A model generated the notes under the pieces. The model did no database searches. It was given only the letters and a program-made list of their open reading frames with translations, and was not told the origin of the DNA. From Gerris lacustris (lineage: Eukaryota; Arthropoda; Insecta; Hemiptera; Gerridae), in the NCBI GenBank assembly GCA_951217055.1, contig OX578282.1:11037877-11101876 (forward strand): a stretch of DNA of 64,000 nt. The letters run 5' to 3'. This document shows positions 22,312 to 35,100 of the stretch, piece by piece; the stretch's first letter is position 1, and each line of letters starts with the position of its first letter. The translations under genes were made by a program, and so were the position numbers.

Positions 22312-24778
22312 AATTTTAGCACTAGCTGCTTCACCTCGTCCTCGTGATAGGAAATAGTGCGCTGCTTTTAAAAATTTCATTGACGAGGAGATGGGCATTC
22401 CGAGGCTGATATACTAATTTACGTATTCAATTCGAGCTATTGCGGGGGGGACCTGCAATATTCGCCCTTCGTCTAAGGAATCCTGGGACATTTTTGGTAA
22501 TTTTAAGAAAAACTATGCATTCTTTAGATAAAATTTGCTCTTTTGGCATCAATTGGTAAATCTGCATTATTTGGTACAACTATTTCGTACTGTCCGATTT
22601 ACTTCGTTTAAAAAAGAAAAAAAAAAAAACTATTCTTATTTACATTGTAAAAACGATTCTGGTTGTAGCATCTAGATAAATTCCATAGAGAATAGATAAA
22701 TTAAATAGTTTAAAAAAAAAAAAAAAAAAAAAAAAATACATAAAGTGTCACATTTTTAGGGTAATAATGGAAGGTTGTGGTTAGATTTGGTCAAAAGATA
22801 CTAGTAACCTTCACCTAAACTAACCAGAATCTTCCATAACTTTCCAATACGTTAAAAATAGTTATTTTTGTCACTAGGCAGCAAAATTCCATTTTGCTGA
22901 CAAGTTTTTTAAGTTTTAGTTCCGAGCCGAAGGCGAGGATAGGCTAAACAAATTTACTGCTGAGGCGAAGCCGAGGCAGGAAAACGTTAATTACCAGCTG
23001 AGGAGAACCGAAGCAGGTAATCTTACGAGTCAGGAATGTTTCCTTTGCTGCATAGTTACATACAATATTTTATATACTAACGGCAAAAAAATTACACTAA
23101 AGATTTTAGTACCTGATTTAGAGGGCAATAAACTTTCCTTGTATGATGTTGCAGTATTTGCAATTTCGGGTGGCGTGTTATCAAACAAGTCTTCAACGTT
23201 TTGGACAACATTATCATCCATATTTTTATTTAAACTTCAAAAACCTAATTAACAAATTTATCAAAATAATAACAGAAAAAACTATTAAATGATCTTTTTT
23301 TTTATAGATAAAAGATTTAAAGCAATGAAAATTGTAAAAATCGAATGGATGACTCGAAAGTTTGAGTAAGTGCAATGACTCGAAAGTTTGAGTAAGTGTA
23401 ATGACTCGAAAGTTAAAACAAAACAATCAGTGTTGCCACTTTTTTTATTAACAGCTGTTTTTTATCTCAATTTTTAGCGATTTTTTTTTAAATAATCACT
23501 GTAAAATAATAATAGTAGTTTTATTATTTTAATTTTTAAAGGTATTTTCAAAAAACATATAAATATTTAGCAGAATATTACGCTTAAATATAAAAAAATG
23601 AACAATGTGGGAAAGTTCATAACCTGAGGTGTAGTAACTTTTTCTTAAAATTTGGCTGCCTGTTTGTTATTTTGCTGACACTTTGATATTTTGCTGCGTG
23701 TTTTTTTGACTTGTTACAAAAGAATCAAGAAAAATTACATTTTGCAGATTGAAAACAGTACAACAATGCCTAATTTTGCTGCCATGAGTAGATAAAAAAT
23801 ATTTATTTATTTGTTTTGTTGGGTGTTGGACAGCTAAGGTCATAAACATCCTTGAAATTAATTTAAAAAAATAAGATTAACTTTTCGAGATGCGGTATAT
23901 TCGAAATTGTTTTGAAGTGAAACTTCTTTGGCGGTGGTAGAGTGAATTTTTTCATATAGTGAAATCGTGTAACGAAGTTTGCGATTCGAGACTCGTCCAA
24001 GTGTAACATTTTTACAGTTTAATTGTATTACATTTATTTAAAGACCAGCAAATCAGAACAAACATTTATTTTTATTGGAATAAATGTGGTTGCCTTAGCG
24101 TAGCAATATATATATATTTTTTTTTTCAATTAAATTTCCTATAACCATTTCTTAATCCTGAAATAATAAATTCGTCAAAAAATGAAAGAGAGCAATGCAT
24201 GCTAATCTAGAACTCAATGCGTGAGAGCCTTACACATATTTTTTATTTGTAATGTAAAAAGGAACAGTTAAAAAAAACGAAGTAAATCGGACATTTATTT
24301 AGAAATGGGTGGGGCATATGGTTCAGATTTTCCCCTCAAGGCCCCAATATACGGTGCAATTTGTTGTACAACCAAGTTGAGCAACTTCATAATGTTTATG
24401 AAGCCTTTCGTGAAGGAACTGTATCCGTAAAATTCTAATAAAATACCTTAGATGTATCAGCTTATTGTAAAAATATAAACCCACAATAACTAATGTTTAA
24501 TGCAGACTCGTTTCTGGTTTTGACTATTCTTTTTTTAAAAAAATATGTACACTTATAAAATAAAGTAAAGTAAATCTGTAAAACTAAAAAGTATTTTTCA
24601 TATTCAAAATTCGAGTTTTGGCTCCTTTCTCCCTATTGGTTGTTGATAACAGGAAGGTTTTTCAGAAGCAGGTTATCTTGCCAATCTTTTTGTAAATTCG
24701 TTATTTTATTACATTAGTTCGTCAAAAATGTGTTTTTAGTGTTAGATTTTCTTATTAATTTTTGTATGATAGTTTGAA
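22312..24778. other. Intergenic stretch upstream of the OPA3 gene
   Basis: No exon recognised. It contains a piece (22325-22390) duplicated from the Harbinger-like element at 20378-20445, a poly(A) run at 22711-22736, GCCGAAGGCGAGG / GGCGAAGCCGAGGC-type repeats (22925-23020) and a short tandem repeat at 23347-23415. Small ORFs look like chance. Confidence 0.4.
23347..23415. repeat. Short tandem repeat, about 29-bp unit
   Basis: ATGACTCGAAAGTTTGAGTA then AGTG and two variable bases recurs twice in full, and a third unit starts ATGACTCGAAAGTT. Confidence 0.8.
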
Positions 24779-27700
24779 ATGGTTGTGGGAGCATTTCCTG
24801 TAGCAAAATTAGGGACTCTTCTGTTGCGACAAGTGAGTAAACCCGTCGCAAATTTCGTTAAAGAAAGGGCCAAGAATAATCCGTTCTTCAGAACTTATGT
24901 CTGTATGCCGCCAGCTCAGTGTAAGTCTTCTATTTTAAGCTGTTATTATCTTTATATTTCTTCTTTACAAAATCATACCTAGTGTAATGGTCAGACCTAG
25001 CTTTTGTTTAAGATTTTCTTCCTCAGAACGTCACTGAGAAGGGAAAGGTGTGAACTTATGACATCAGTGATGTTGATTGCAATCTTTTTATTTTCATTTG
25101 TTTTTAATGTTCACTGTTTGGTCCTTTAACCAAGAAGTTATACAATTATATTTAATAGTTAAAACCGAGTAAGATATATTCTAAATCATTTTCTAATCTG
25201 CAGTTACTGTGATAAATATTTAGTTTAATAAAATATGTTTATGACCTAGGTCAACAAATTGATTGTGGTATACATTGTCTGCTACCACGGAAAAAATAGT
25301 ATATGCTCCACAACTGTAAAGTGTTTTTTCTTTACCTTGGCAATATTTACAGACTCGCTTCGCTCGACAGTAAATGTAATTGCCACGGTAAAGAAAAAAC
25401 TCACTTCACAGCCTAGTAACATAATACTATTTTACATTTATCAGTACTACTCGATAAAAACAACTCAAAAGAATAACCGGCAAAATATCTGGTTAATAAT
25501 CTAGTTAATAATTAATCTGGTTAATTACCGTGGCAATTACATTTACTGTCGAGCGAAGCGAGTCTGTAAATATTGCCAAGGTAAAGAAAAAACACTTTAC
25601 AGTTGTGGAGCATATATTATTTTTTCCGTGGTAGCAGACAATGTAAAAACATTATATATTAATCAATAATCAATATAATAATAACAAATATTAGTACATA
25701 CTTAAGATTTTAAAAAAAAAACTTAAAAAAAGGTTACACTATAAGAAAAGATAAATAAAATGGATTGACATCTAGCGAATTTTAATCGTACTAAGAAGCA
25801 TTGCTACAAAGATTGCAGTGCTAAAACAGAAGTTTTGATAACTACCAGCTGGAAAGAAAAATAAATTTCTGTCTTAGGATGTAAAATTATTTTTTCCGTG
25901 GTAGGCTGTGAAATAGTAACTTTAGAGCCTAAAAGACATAGCTAAAATCCATTTTTTCATTACGTGGACTTAAAAAATCTTTTCATTACTCCTAGCTGTA
26001 AAGAAAATATCTTTTACGTCCTAGGAACTAAAAGATTTTTTATGTACGGCGGGTAGTTGTCAAAACTTCCGTTAGTACCGCTGCAGTCTTTGCAGAAATG
26101 CTTCTAGTACGATTAAAATCCGCTAGATGTCAATGCGTTTTATTTATCTTTTCTTATAGTGTAACCTCTTTTTAAGGTTTATTTTTTTAAGTCTTAAGTA
26201 TGTACTAATATTTGTTATTATTATATATTGATTAGTGATTAATATTTAAAGTTTTTTCATTGTCTGCTACCTCGGAAAAAATAGCATATGCTACGCGACT
26301 GTGAAGTGTTTTTTCTTTACCTTGGCAATATTTACTGTCTCGCTTCGCTCGACAGTAAATGTAATTGCCGCGGTAAACAAGAAACTCACTTCACAGCCTA
26401 GTAACATAATATACTATTTCTTTACAGCTAGAAGTAATGAAAAGATTTTTTAAGTCCTCGTAACGAAAAAATGGATTTTAGCTATGTTTTTTAGGCTCTA
26501 AAGTTACTATTTCACAGCCTACCACGGAAAAAGTGAATTTTCTAGTTATTTCCTTTATTTTTTTTTTCTGATTTAGCTTTACGTTACCACCGCTCTATGA
26601 TCCCATTTTTAAAAAAAAAAAAAATTTATACTTTTAGCTATCTTAATTCTTTGTACGATAATTTTACTTTTAGTGGAAAGACGTATTTCTATATTCCTTA
26701 TGACTTTATGCTTATCAAAAGGTTCTTTTGACTAATGGATATTAACAGTCTATACGCAAGAATGATTATTCAGACAGTCAGTCTCCCCTCCTCTTCCATG
26801 ATTGAAGCTTAGAGTTCAAAATATTTGTAAATTCATTAAGTCCTTCAGTAATGACCTTACATAATCAGAATTTAAATCTTTGAATAACACATATATTATA
26901 CTAGTCCTCATAAAAATGTTAATTTTACCGACCGTCGCTACACACGACCACCTGACACAACCAAACTCCTCTCTTTATAGGGAGTTTGGTCGTGTCTGGT
27001 TGAGGAGTCGGCCGACAGCGCTACAAACGAACCGACTCGACAGGAATCGAGGGTTTAGTCCGCCGACAAGCCTACACACACTCCAACGGTCGGGGCCTTT
27101 TAGAGATACTTAACTTACTTACGTTATTTTATCTAAACTTTTTACAATCTTGTCTAGTCAAAAAATAAACGTTTTTAACCAATTTAAATCGTCTGACGTT
27201 GATTCTTTCATTCCTATACTAATGTGCATTTATTATTTATTTCTGTTCTTGCTGCTATCAAAGATGTACTGTTTTTCTGTTGTTGTTTTTCTGTTTTGTT
27301 TTTTTTTTTAGCTACAATTAAGATGGTTCAGTTAAGTTATTAAAAATGAAATACTATCATACATATTGTGTAAAACTCAATTGTTTAATTTGTAGTAAAG
27401 TTAATCAATTTGTTTATCTTCTTTTTTAAGTTTACAACTGGTGTGAGGTGAAAATGAAAATGTGGATGATGAATTTGGGTAAACCTAGTGAAGTGCCGAC
27501 ATTGAATGAAGCTATGGCCATCGAACTAGGTGCTAATCTTCTGGGAGAAGCAATCATCTTTACTATAGCCGCCGGTGTCCTTTTCATGGAATACGCCAGA
27601 CAAATTAGGAAAGAAGCTGCAAAGGAAGACGCAAGAGTTAGCGAAATGACTATGCTTACGACAACTATTCAAGACTTATATTTCCAAGCTGAAATGCACG

Positions 27701-27921
27701 ATACACAAATCAGGGAACTTATGAGGCACATTCACGAATTAGAAAATAAATTAAAACCTAGGGGTCCTTTTAGCGGTCTTGGAAAATCCGATAAAAATAT
27801 GGAAGAAATCGAATTGGAAACTAATGATTCTGAACAATGTGCATGCTTATCGAACCCAGGTATTATTCTCAGATCAGTGCACTACCTGACAGATAACGTA
27901 TTGTGTTCACAGCAAGCTTAG
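24779..27921 (+). CDS. OPA3: OPA3-like mitochondrial protein
   Basis: Two exons, 24779-24920 and 27431-27921 (stop TAG at 27919), join in phase 1 as [17 protein letters not shown]. The ATG has a good context (GAAATGG). The 210-residue product begins [20 protein letters not shown] and continues to [18 protein letters not shown] conserved OPA3 sequence ([20 protein letters not shown], a hydrophobic segment), then a coiled-coil-prone region (ISEMTML to ELENKL-type heptads). It matches metazoan OPA3 in order and wording, including the conserved PPAQ-x-YxW junction. Family members are small proteins of the mitochondrial membranes that affect mitochondrial morphology and lipid metabolism; defects of the human gene cause optic atrophy. 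The last 45 residues are low in recognisable conservation. The intron carries a large inverted-repeat complex. AATAAA hexamers lie at 28336 and 28341, inside a MITE. Confidence 0.95.
25259..26535. repeat. Complex of nested inverted repeats in the OPA3 intron
   Basis: A block (25268-25430) carrying GTCTGCTACCACGGAAAAAA, TTTCTTTACCTTGGCAATAT and TCGCTTCGCTCGACAGTAAA recurs as a direct copy at 26260-26415 and inverted at 25525-25645. The interval 25525-26400 is itself a long palindrome centred near 25960. The segment 25885-26010 is inverted again at 26400-26530 (AAAATCCATTTTTTCATTAC versus AACGAAAAAATGGATTTTAG). No coding capacity or clear TSD. Confidence 0.8.
26926..27105. repeat. GC-richer patch with CCAAACTCC/GGAGTTTGG hairpin
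   Basis: CCAAACTCCTCTC opposes GGGAGTTTGG across an 8-base loop, with weaker outer pairing (CCGACCGTCGC versus CAACGGTCGGGG). It is compositionally unlike its surroundings. It could be a short non-autonomous element. The 77-codon ORF across it shows no conserved motif. Confidence 0.4.
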
Positions 27922-28972
27922 CCATCACCTTACCTAGATTTAGAAAGAGCTAATACATTTTTCTCTGTTTAGTCAATTAATGTACCAAAATATTGACAAA
28001 AATAATTAGATAAACTAAAACTGAGAGGTGCTGGTTCTAACCGAAAACAAATACTGTTTAATGATAAGAAAATGTGTTGCCTAAATACTTTTTTATTTAA
28101 CAATGTAATACCGTTGATTGGTATCTAAATTATTACATTTTCCTTTTTTTAATTTATAGTTAGTCTAAATTAAAATTTTTAATGAGAACAGAATGTTTTT
28201 GTTTTTTTTTGTAAAAATTTGTTAGTTTTAGTATTATAGTTTTCCGTTTAATAATATTCATACTCATGTTCGATGGTGTTGCGCCAAAAGGGCCAATTTG
28301 CAACTAATATCATGTTTGTTTTTTTATTTATAATTAATAAAATAAATTTGGTTATTTTGACTTATTAATAAGGTATCAAAGTATATTTTAAATGAATAAA
28401 AATATAAATAAGGCATTCAAATATTAATTTTTCATTATAGCTTTTCAAGTTTTAGAATTCAAATACAAAATGCAGATTGGCCCTTTTGGCGCCACACCAT
28501 CGGTATATTATATGGTAATAGGTATTTATATATTGTTACCCCCCTTGTATTCATAACTTAGATACTAATTGTAATTATCAGTATAATTGTACCACTGCCT
28601 GAATGATTGACTCACCATGTTTGTGCACTGCTACTATTGCAAGAAATACAAAATTCTGACTCAGATATGTTTCATTGTATAATGAAAGAAATAAAGAAAA
28701 ATAATGCTGCTGGCTTAAAATTAATTTGATGAATAGGTACAAGGTACTAAGCCAACTTGTATATTCCTGTTTTTGGACCATTTCAAATCTACCATTGCAA
28801 AATATGACCACCACTATATTATATTTATGCTATATTTTTTCAGATAATTAGTGCCAAGTAGGCTGTAAATGAGTATACTCATGTGCCTGCCTGTGTTATT
28901 AAAAGTTGTCAATACACTTAGGCATTTCTACTTAAAAACAAAAATCCTTGACATTTGTAATTCTTCCTGGAT
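27922..28972. other. Probable OPA3 3' UTR and downstream flank
   Basis: No further exon. It holds the TIR element at 28271-28502 with two AATAAA hexamers; the 78-codon minus-strand ORF at 28578-28814 shows no recognisable motif. Confidence 0.4.
28271..28502. mobile_element. Short TIR element in the OPA3 3' flank
   Basis: Inverted ends CGATGGTGTTGCGCCAAAAG and CTTTTGGCGCCACACCATCG, with pairing continuing to GGGCCAATTTGCA / TGCAGATTGGCCC, about 32 bp each. The interior is AT-rich, without an ORF. TSD not resolved. It contains AATAAA at 28336 and 28341 and may supply a polyadenylation signal. Confidence 0.7.
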
Positions 28973-29830
28973 GAAGCTCAAGCTTTTGACAGGGTTTGGC
29001 ATGCTGGCTTACTCTGGAAACTCAAGGGTATCCTTCCATTCACATACTTCCTCATCCTTAAATCATATCTAACAAACCGTTTTTACCACGTTTCCTACAT
29101 CTCATATCTAACTGCAAGGGTACCCCAAGGTAGCATCCTCGCTCCTTTCCTATACAATGTTTTCACCCACGATATTCCTCAACACCCATCCACCATCCTT
29201 GCTTCCTTCGCAGACGATAAATGCATCCTCTCCACCCATAAGAATTCTCGTACAGCTTCTGATATCGTTCAAGAACACCTAAATCTTCTTGAACTTTGGC
29301 TAAAAAAATGGCGCATAAAAATAAATGAAAGTAAAAGTGTCCATGTGACTTTTTCATTAAGACATGGAAACTGCGAACCTCTTTTCCTCAACCAAATCAT
29401 TATCCCACACTCTAGTACTGTCTGCTACCTTGGGATATACCTTGATCGAAGACTTACATGGGCACACCACACAGCAACAATACGATAACGCATCTACACA
29501 CGATATAAACTACTACAGAGACTCCTCAACAAAAAATCTAAACTCAACACACATAACAAAGTACTCATATACAACACAATACTCAAACCTGCATGGACAT
29601 ATGGCATCGAATTATGGGGCTGCACCAAACGTTCAAATTCCTACCGCATCCAATCCTTACAATCAAAGATCCTCAGAACCATAGTAGATGCACCCTACTA
29701 CGTCTCCAACCAAACCTTACACAACGACCTCAACATCCCATTCGTCCGAGACCTAGCCATTTCCCGCTACAGATCCTTTCACCAGTCAGTTTCCTTCCAC
29801 ACAAATCCTCTTATCCGAAACCATTCCTGA
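28973..29830 (+). pseudogene. 5'-truncated Jockey-clade reverse transcriptase
   Basis: One frame of 286 codons runs from EAQAFDRVWHAGLLW through VPQGSILAPFLYNVF and the catalytic box FADD (about 29209-29220) to YLGIYLDRRLTW and the C-terminal Jockey-type region, ending TGA 29828-29830. A single in-frame TAA at 29486-29488 breaks it. Sequence upstream of AFD is absent, consistent with 5' truncation. The FADD aspartates are present. It lies between OPA3 and the large TIR element at 30125. Confidence 0.85.
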
Positions 29831-30636
29831 TAACCCTCCCAGGCGCCTGAAGCGGCAATGGCCTCGTGATTTATTAGCCTAAACTCCTAAGCCTAAGCTA
29901 TGTAAATTAATTAATTATAATCACAGCCAATAAGCTCTGTCACTGGATAGCTGTCTTATATCTGCCAATGTCAAGTCACTATTATACAACTGATCATTAT
30001 TGCTTATAACAATGAATTGTAGTTGCAATAGTCAATAAATGTTAAAAAAGACATTTGTAATAGGCTTTTCAAAATAAAAGCATTTTGAATATTTTAGTAT
30101 ACTGCTTACATCATAAAATACAAAATAAACAGGACAAGTGTGTTAGTCAGCACACAGCGAGGGTCCCTAGGCAACACAGAATTGTTTAAGTAGTACCTAT
30201 TAATGTAGCATTTTAAAATGCTAAAAAGCTTACTTTGGACTATCCTGTGGGTCTGATATTCTCAAATCACATAAACGAACTTCTGATAAAGTATTTTTTG
30301 CCACTGAACCGGACTATAAATATATCCAAAATAGCATAATTGAAAAAAAAAAAAAAATTAAGTCCTAGAATGTTCAGGAATTTTTTCAAAAGTTTTACAC
30401 TTTACATAAGCGAGATAAAAGGGGACGCTTTTCACACCAACTTCAAACTCGCCTACGCTCGCCCTATCAAAGTTATAACCAAAAAATTATATATTTTTGT
30501 AATCAGCTCTACGTACCATTTCATATGATACCCCACACGGTCTCCAGAAAAATAATTATTTTTTAACGCTTAAGTTTTTTTTACCCTTATTTTTTTGTCG
30601 CTATATTTTGAAAATGTGTGGGTAGGTACTATACAA

Positions 30637-30752
30637 ATATATATATATATATATATATATACAAAATATATATACTATAATATAATATACTATAATATAA
30701 TATAATATAATAATATAAATAAATAATATAATAATATAATATAATATAATAT

Positions 30753-30783
<31 letters not shown>

Positions 30784-30800
30784 CAAAATATATATATATA
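30637..30800. repeat. (TA)n / TATAA microsatellite
   Basis: Almost pure A/T dinucleotide and TATAATA repeats, with two (TA)n blocks flanked by ACAAATATA / ACAAAATATA. It lies at the centre of the foldback element. Confidence 0.9.
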
Positions 30801-31384
30801 TATCTTAATTTTTTTCAGGTAGTTATTGCTAATGAATATTTAGAATACGTCTAGACTAATTGGTTCGCTCAAGGGTAACAGCATTCGCTAATATACATAA
30901 ATTAGAATCTCTATTTGGCCTTGAATTTGTTATCATGTCAAATTAGATAGAATGAGTTATTAAATTATTATATCAGTAGAATCTTAGCAAAACTTAACTA
31001 AATACCATAAATATTGATTGTATGGTTTGATTTCAACAATTCTATAATTATCAAAAATATTTTAAGTTCTGTAAATAGTTTATATTACCTAAGTAATTAC
31101 AAGTTACTTTGATAGCATAATGTAAAAATACAACACTAAACTGTAAAAGTTAGGTTTACAAGAACCTAGTAAACTTGGTCAAGTAGTGGAACTTTGATAC
31201 ACTGTAAAGTAGAGGTTACAGATTGTGTGAAATGTTTTTCCCTCTAGAACTTTCCACTTAAATTGTACGTATTAATTTTTAATACAGTGGTGATACATAA
31301 CCTTCTTATAAACAAAACCCAGAACAACCTCACATCTTTGTCATTTTTTGACAGCTCGTTCTCATAATTTGTGAGGTGAGCTCC

Positions 31385-31505
31385 ATTTTTAGGGTCCGTA
31401 GACAAAACCAAGGACCCTTATATTTTCCTGTGTGTGTCTGTCCGTCCGTCCGGTCACCTGCTCTCACGGCTACACCTTTCGTCCGATCACTTTGAAATTT
31501 AGCAT
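31385..31505. repeat. Fragment of the TTTTTAGGGTTTCGTAG repeat family
   Basis: TTTTTAGGGTCCGTAGACAA followed by AAGGACCCTTATATTTTCC and a TGTCTGTCCGTCCGTCC run matches the start of the elements at 57385 and 58655. No right end was found. Confidence 0.55.
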
Positions 31506-32125
31506 GTATGTGTCTTGTACCTACCCACATATATTTAAAATATAGCGACTTAAAAAAAAAATTTAAAAAACTTAAGGGTTAAAAATTTTTTATTTTGTTT
31601 CGACACCGTGAGGGGCATCATATGAAGGGTACGTCGAGCTGATTACAAAAATATATAATTCTTTGGTTATAACTTTGATAGGGCGAGCATTAGGCAAGTT
31701 TGAAGTGGGTGTGAAAAGTGTCCCCCCCCCCCCCCTTCTATCTTGCTTATGTGAAGTGCAAAAAATTCCTGAACATTCTTAGACCAAAAGTAAAGATACC
31801 ACTTTTTGGAAATTTCGAAAAAAATATTATTTTATTTTTTATTGACAAAATACGTTTTTTTATATAATCGTGGTCTTTTCGATGTATTTATATGGTTGTA
31901 GTCCGGTTCAGTGGCAACAAAATACTTAATAAGAAGTTTGTTTATGTGTTTTAAGAAATCAGACCCATAGATAGTTCAAAGTAAGCTTTTTAGCATTTTA
32001 AAAAACACAATTTTTAGGTACTACTTATCATTTATAGGTACTATTTATAAAACACCATTTTTAGGTGGCCCCTCCCAGACCCTCGCTGTTTGCTGACTAG
32101 CATACACTTGACCTGTTTATTGTTT

Positions 32126-35100
32126 TCATCAAAGTCTACCTCGATCAAAAAAAGTTGGGTCCAACTCAACTTGGACGTCAAAGTTGACTTTGATATCTAG
32201 TTTACACAATTCAAGAAGTGTCAAAGTAGAGTCAAAGGTTACTTGGATCTTGTAAACAGGGCTTAAGTAAATGGTGTGGATATGAGATTGCATTCATTTT
32301 TATATAGCTGTTAGTATTCTCTCAACTCACTTCAAACTTAGATCAAACCAAGTAATATACCTGGTTTGAACCCCTTAAACAAATATGTAGTTAAGCAATT
32401 AACCAAGATTAATATAAAATACTAGAAAAATCACCTTGTAAATTAGTAATATGCCATGGAACTAATCAGATAATGTGGCTATGAATGTATTTCTAGCAAT
32501 ATAGGCTTTGCACAGTTGGAGCTATCATTTGCATTATTGGTCTCCTAGTGGTAGCATGAAGGGCACTCCTTGTAGAAGCTTCCATTAGGCCTCTTTCGTA
32601 GTACAATTTGTGTTATCAGTGTATAATTTGATAAGGAAGTATGTTTGTGGTGTGACATTGACCACATCATCTAGTAATACTAATTTAAATCAAATTATAA
32701 TTATTATTAACTACGTGAAACAGACAGAGAAAAATACACTCCAGCGCCGGGATTTGAACCACTTATTGTAGTTAATAATAATTATAATTTGATTTAAATT
32801 AAAATTTAAACTTTCCGTAGTATGAAAACTACCAAAAACTTAAAAATTGAACTAGATAAATGCTGTCTTCTTTTACTCATTTAGTTTTTATGTTACTAAT
32901 GTCTATTGAATTTCTATGTTTTTATTTCTAACAATGTTTTTGATGGCTATTTATACAAGTTGCTCTTATGTTTGCTCAGGTTTAAACATGAACCATGTTT
33001 AATTTGAAACGAAGCTAGTTTTGCCTATTTTTAAGATTTAGAACTTTGCTGCTGTGTAAATTGCTTTTTACTACTAACGTTACTAGTACTAATAAATGCA
33101 CTAGTCGAATTTGAACGTTTTGAATGAAGAGTTTATATTAAACTTATACTAAAACATCAATTGTAACAACATACTTTTATTGGCTGTCATTTAATGTTAA
33201 CCATTATAATTATGATAAAAGAATGTGAGAATAAAATTGTAGAATATAAATGTGATCAGATAATTTTCAAATCTCAAAAGTTGTTCAAGTGTAAGTCAAA
33301 TTGTTTAAAGCCAGTTTCTACCACTTTAATTATGACCAATTAAAGTTTTCAGAACAGTTGAAGCAAGCAGTTGAACAACGGGACACGCACCACTAAGCAA
33401 AATGTGCTGGAGTGGCATTTAAACACTCATTCTGTACTCATCTAGGATGTACTTTACACATGTTCCATTCTTAAGCCTAGTCCGCACTAGTAGACTTGTT
33501 GTGCAACATATCTACAGAAAGTCTCATAGACCGTCTATAGACATGTTGCCCAACATGGCTTTACACTCAACTTCACTTACATCTACCTACTTACTGACTT
33601 GGTCCAAGTATACTTTGATCATGTAAGTGGGGAACGCCTTGACTTTAGTCTAGTTTTTATTACAATTTAGTTTTATATATATTATTAAGCCACTATCTAG
33701 TAGCTTTCTGATGAAACATACAATAAGACTTGATAGGACAGGCCTATATTTCGTTAGTTTGCTGATAATCCTAGCATTACTCAATGTGGCACTTGTCTCA
33801 TTGTTCGGCCGCACGCTTCAGTTCTTATTTTAAATATTTCATATTGTGGTTTGACAATCAAGTTATCAGAGTAAGTTTAACAAAATCTTGAAATAACTAA
33901 CTTATTTATAATAAATATGTAAGTCCATATTCATAATAAAATGTAAGTCCATAATTCATTGGATAAAACTAAAATGGCAAAAATTAGTAAATATTTTACT
34001 GATTACTATTAAAAATTTTTCTCTTTGAGATGTACACACAGTAAAAAAATCCCATAAAACCAATATTGAAACAATTGAGTCCCTATCTCTATTCAAAAAC
34101 TGTTGTAAAAGCATTCAATAATGGTATAATAAAGGCCGCTCTTATCAATTTTCTTTAGCGGAGATCGATCAGTATAAATGAAACCGTTTACTCCTTGGCC
34201 CATTAATAGCAATATGCCCAGTTCTTAAACATGTAGTTATTTTTCAATCCATTGCCTGAACGGCTACATCCAAAATGATTATAGAGATAGTAATTTAGAT
34301 ATAATAGTTAATATAACAAGTATAATATTAATGTTTAATACTTAACTGAAAAATAATAGAAATATAGTTTAAGAAATGTCTATGTACTTATATTTTTATA
34401 GAATTGATGTATAGACAAGCATGTAAACATCTTACTAAGGTAGCACAAAGTTATCTTCATATTTTTTTATTAATTATTTTCATAGAGCTGTTTTAAGAAT
34501 TGCTTTTGTTTCGGAAGACCAAACATTTTTGTGGGAAGAAAACATTTTCAGTATAAAATGACTAACTTAATAAGTAAGTTTTCACATATTTTTAAAACTA
34601 TGTACAAGTAAAAGCAATTCTTAATTGACATTCTAACTGTAGCATTAATTCGTTAATTTGTTAAAAATCACATTATTAAGATGAAACATATATATATTAT
34701 CTTAAGCTTCAAAATACTTTTAATTTTGATTAAAAGTTAGCGCTAAATATATAAATTTATTGATACTAAGCAATAGGCCGGATACAGTATGTAAATCATT
34801 ATTTTTTCCTTTTAACACGATATGTACTCTGAAAATATCTCTATGGTGAGTTAAAATTACTTTTGCTTCCGTGCTTACCAAAGTTAACAGAAACGTGTGA
34901 TAATTTGAAGAATTAATTTTTTGGCTCCGAATTCAAAAATTAGATATCAGGGAATATTTTTGATCTCGTATATCTCTGTCATACAACAATTTTGCAAACC
35001 ATCATATCTTAAAAGCTACTTGCACGATTTTATTTATTTCTACTTCTGTAATTAGTTCTGTTATTTCACTTATCATTAATGAAAATGCTCATTTATAACT

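Larger units (their letters stand above)
24921..27430 (+). other. Intron of the OPA3 gene
   Basis: Donor CAGT|GTAAGT at 24921 and acceptor TTTTTTAAG ending at 27430. It is occupied largely by the foldback complex at 25259-26535 and by a GC-richer patch with a hairpin at 26926-27105. Confidence 0.9.
30125..32125. mobile_element. Large foldback element, about 2 kb, with arms of roughly 500-600 bp
   Basis: The left arm (30125-30640) and right arm (31505-32125) are inverted copies. Examples are CAGCGAGGGTCCCTAGG versus CCTCCCAGACCCTCGCTG, CCACTGAACCGGACTA versus TAGTCCGGTTCAGTGG, and CGCTCGCCCTATCAAAGTTA versus TAACTTTGATAGGGCGAGC. The centre holds a (TA)n microsatellite and AT-rich DNA. No transposase ORF; ends are approximate. 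Confidence 0.75.

Noticed and set aside
26880..27113. 77-codon ORF in the OPA3 intron
   Set aside because: It covers a hairpin-bearing repeat-like patch; composition alone can explain it.
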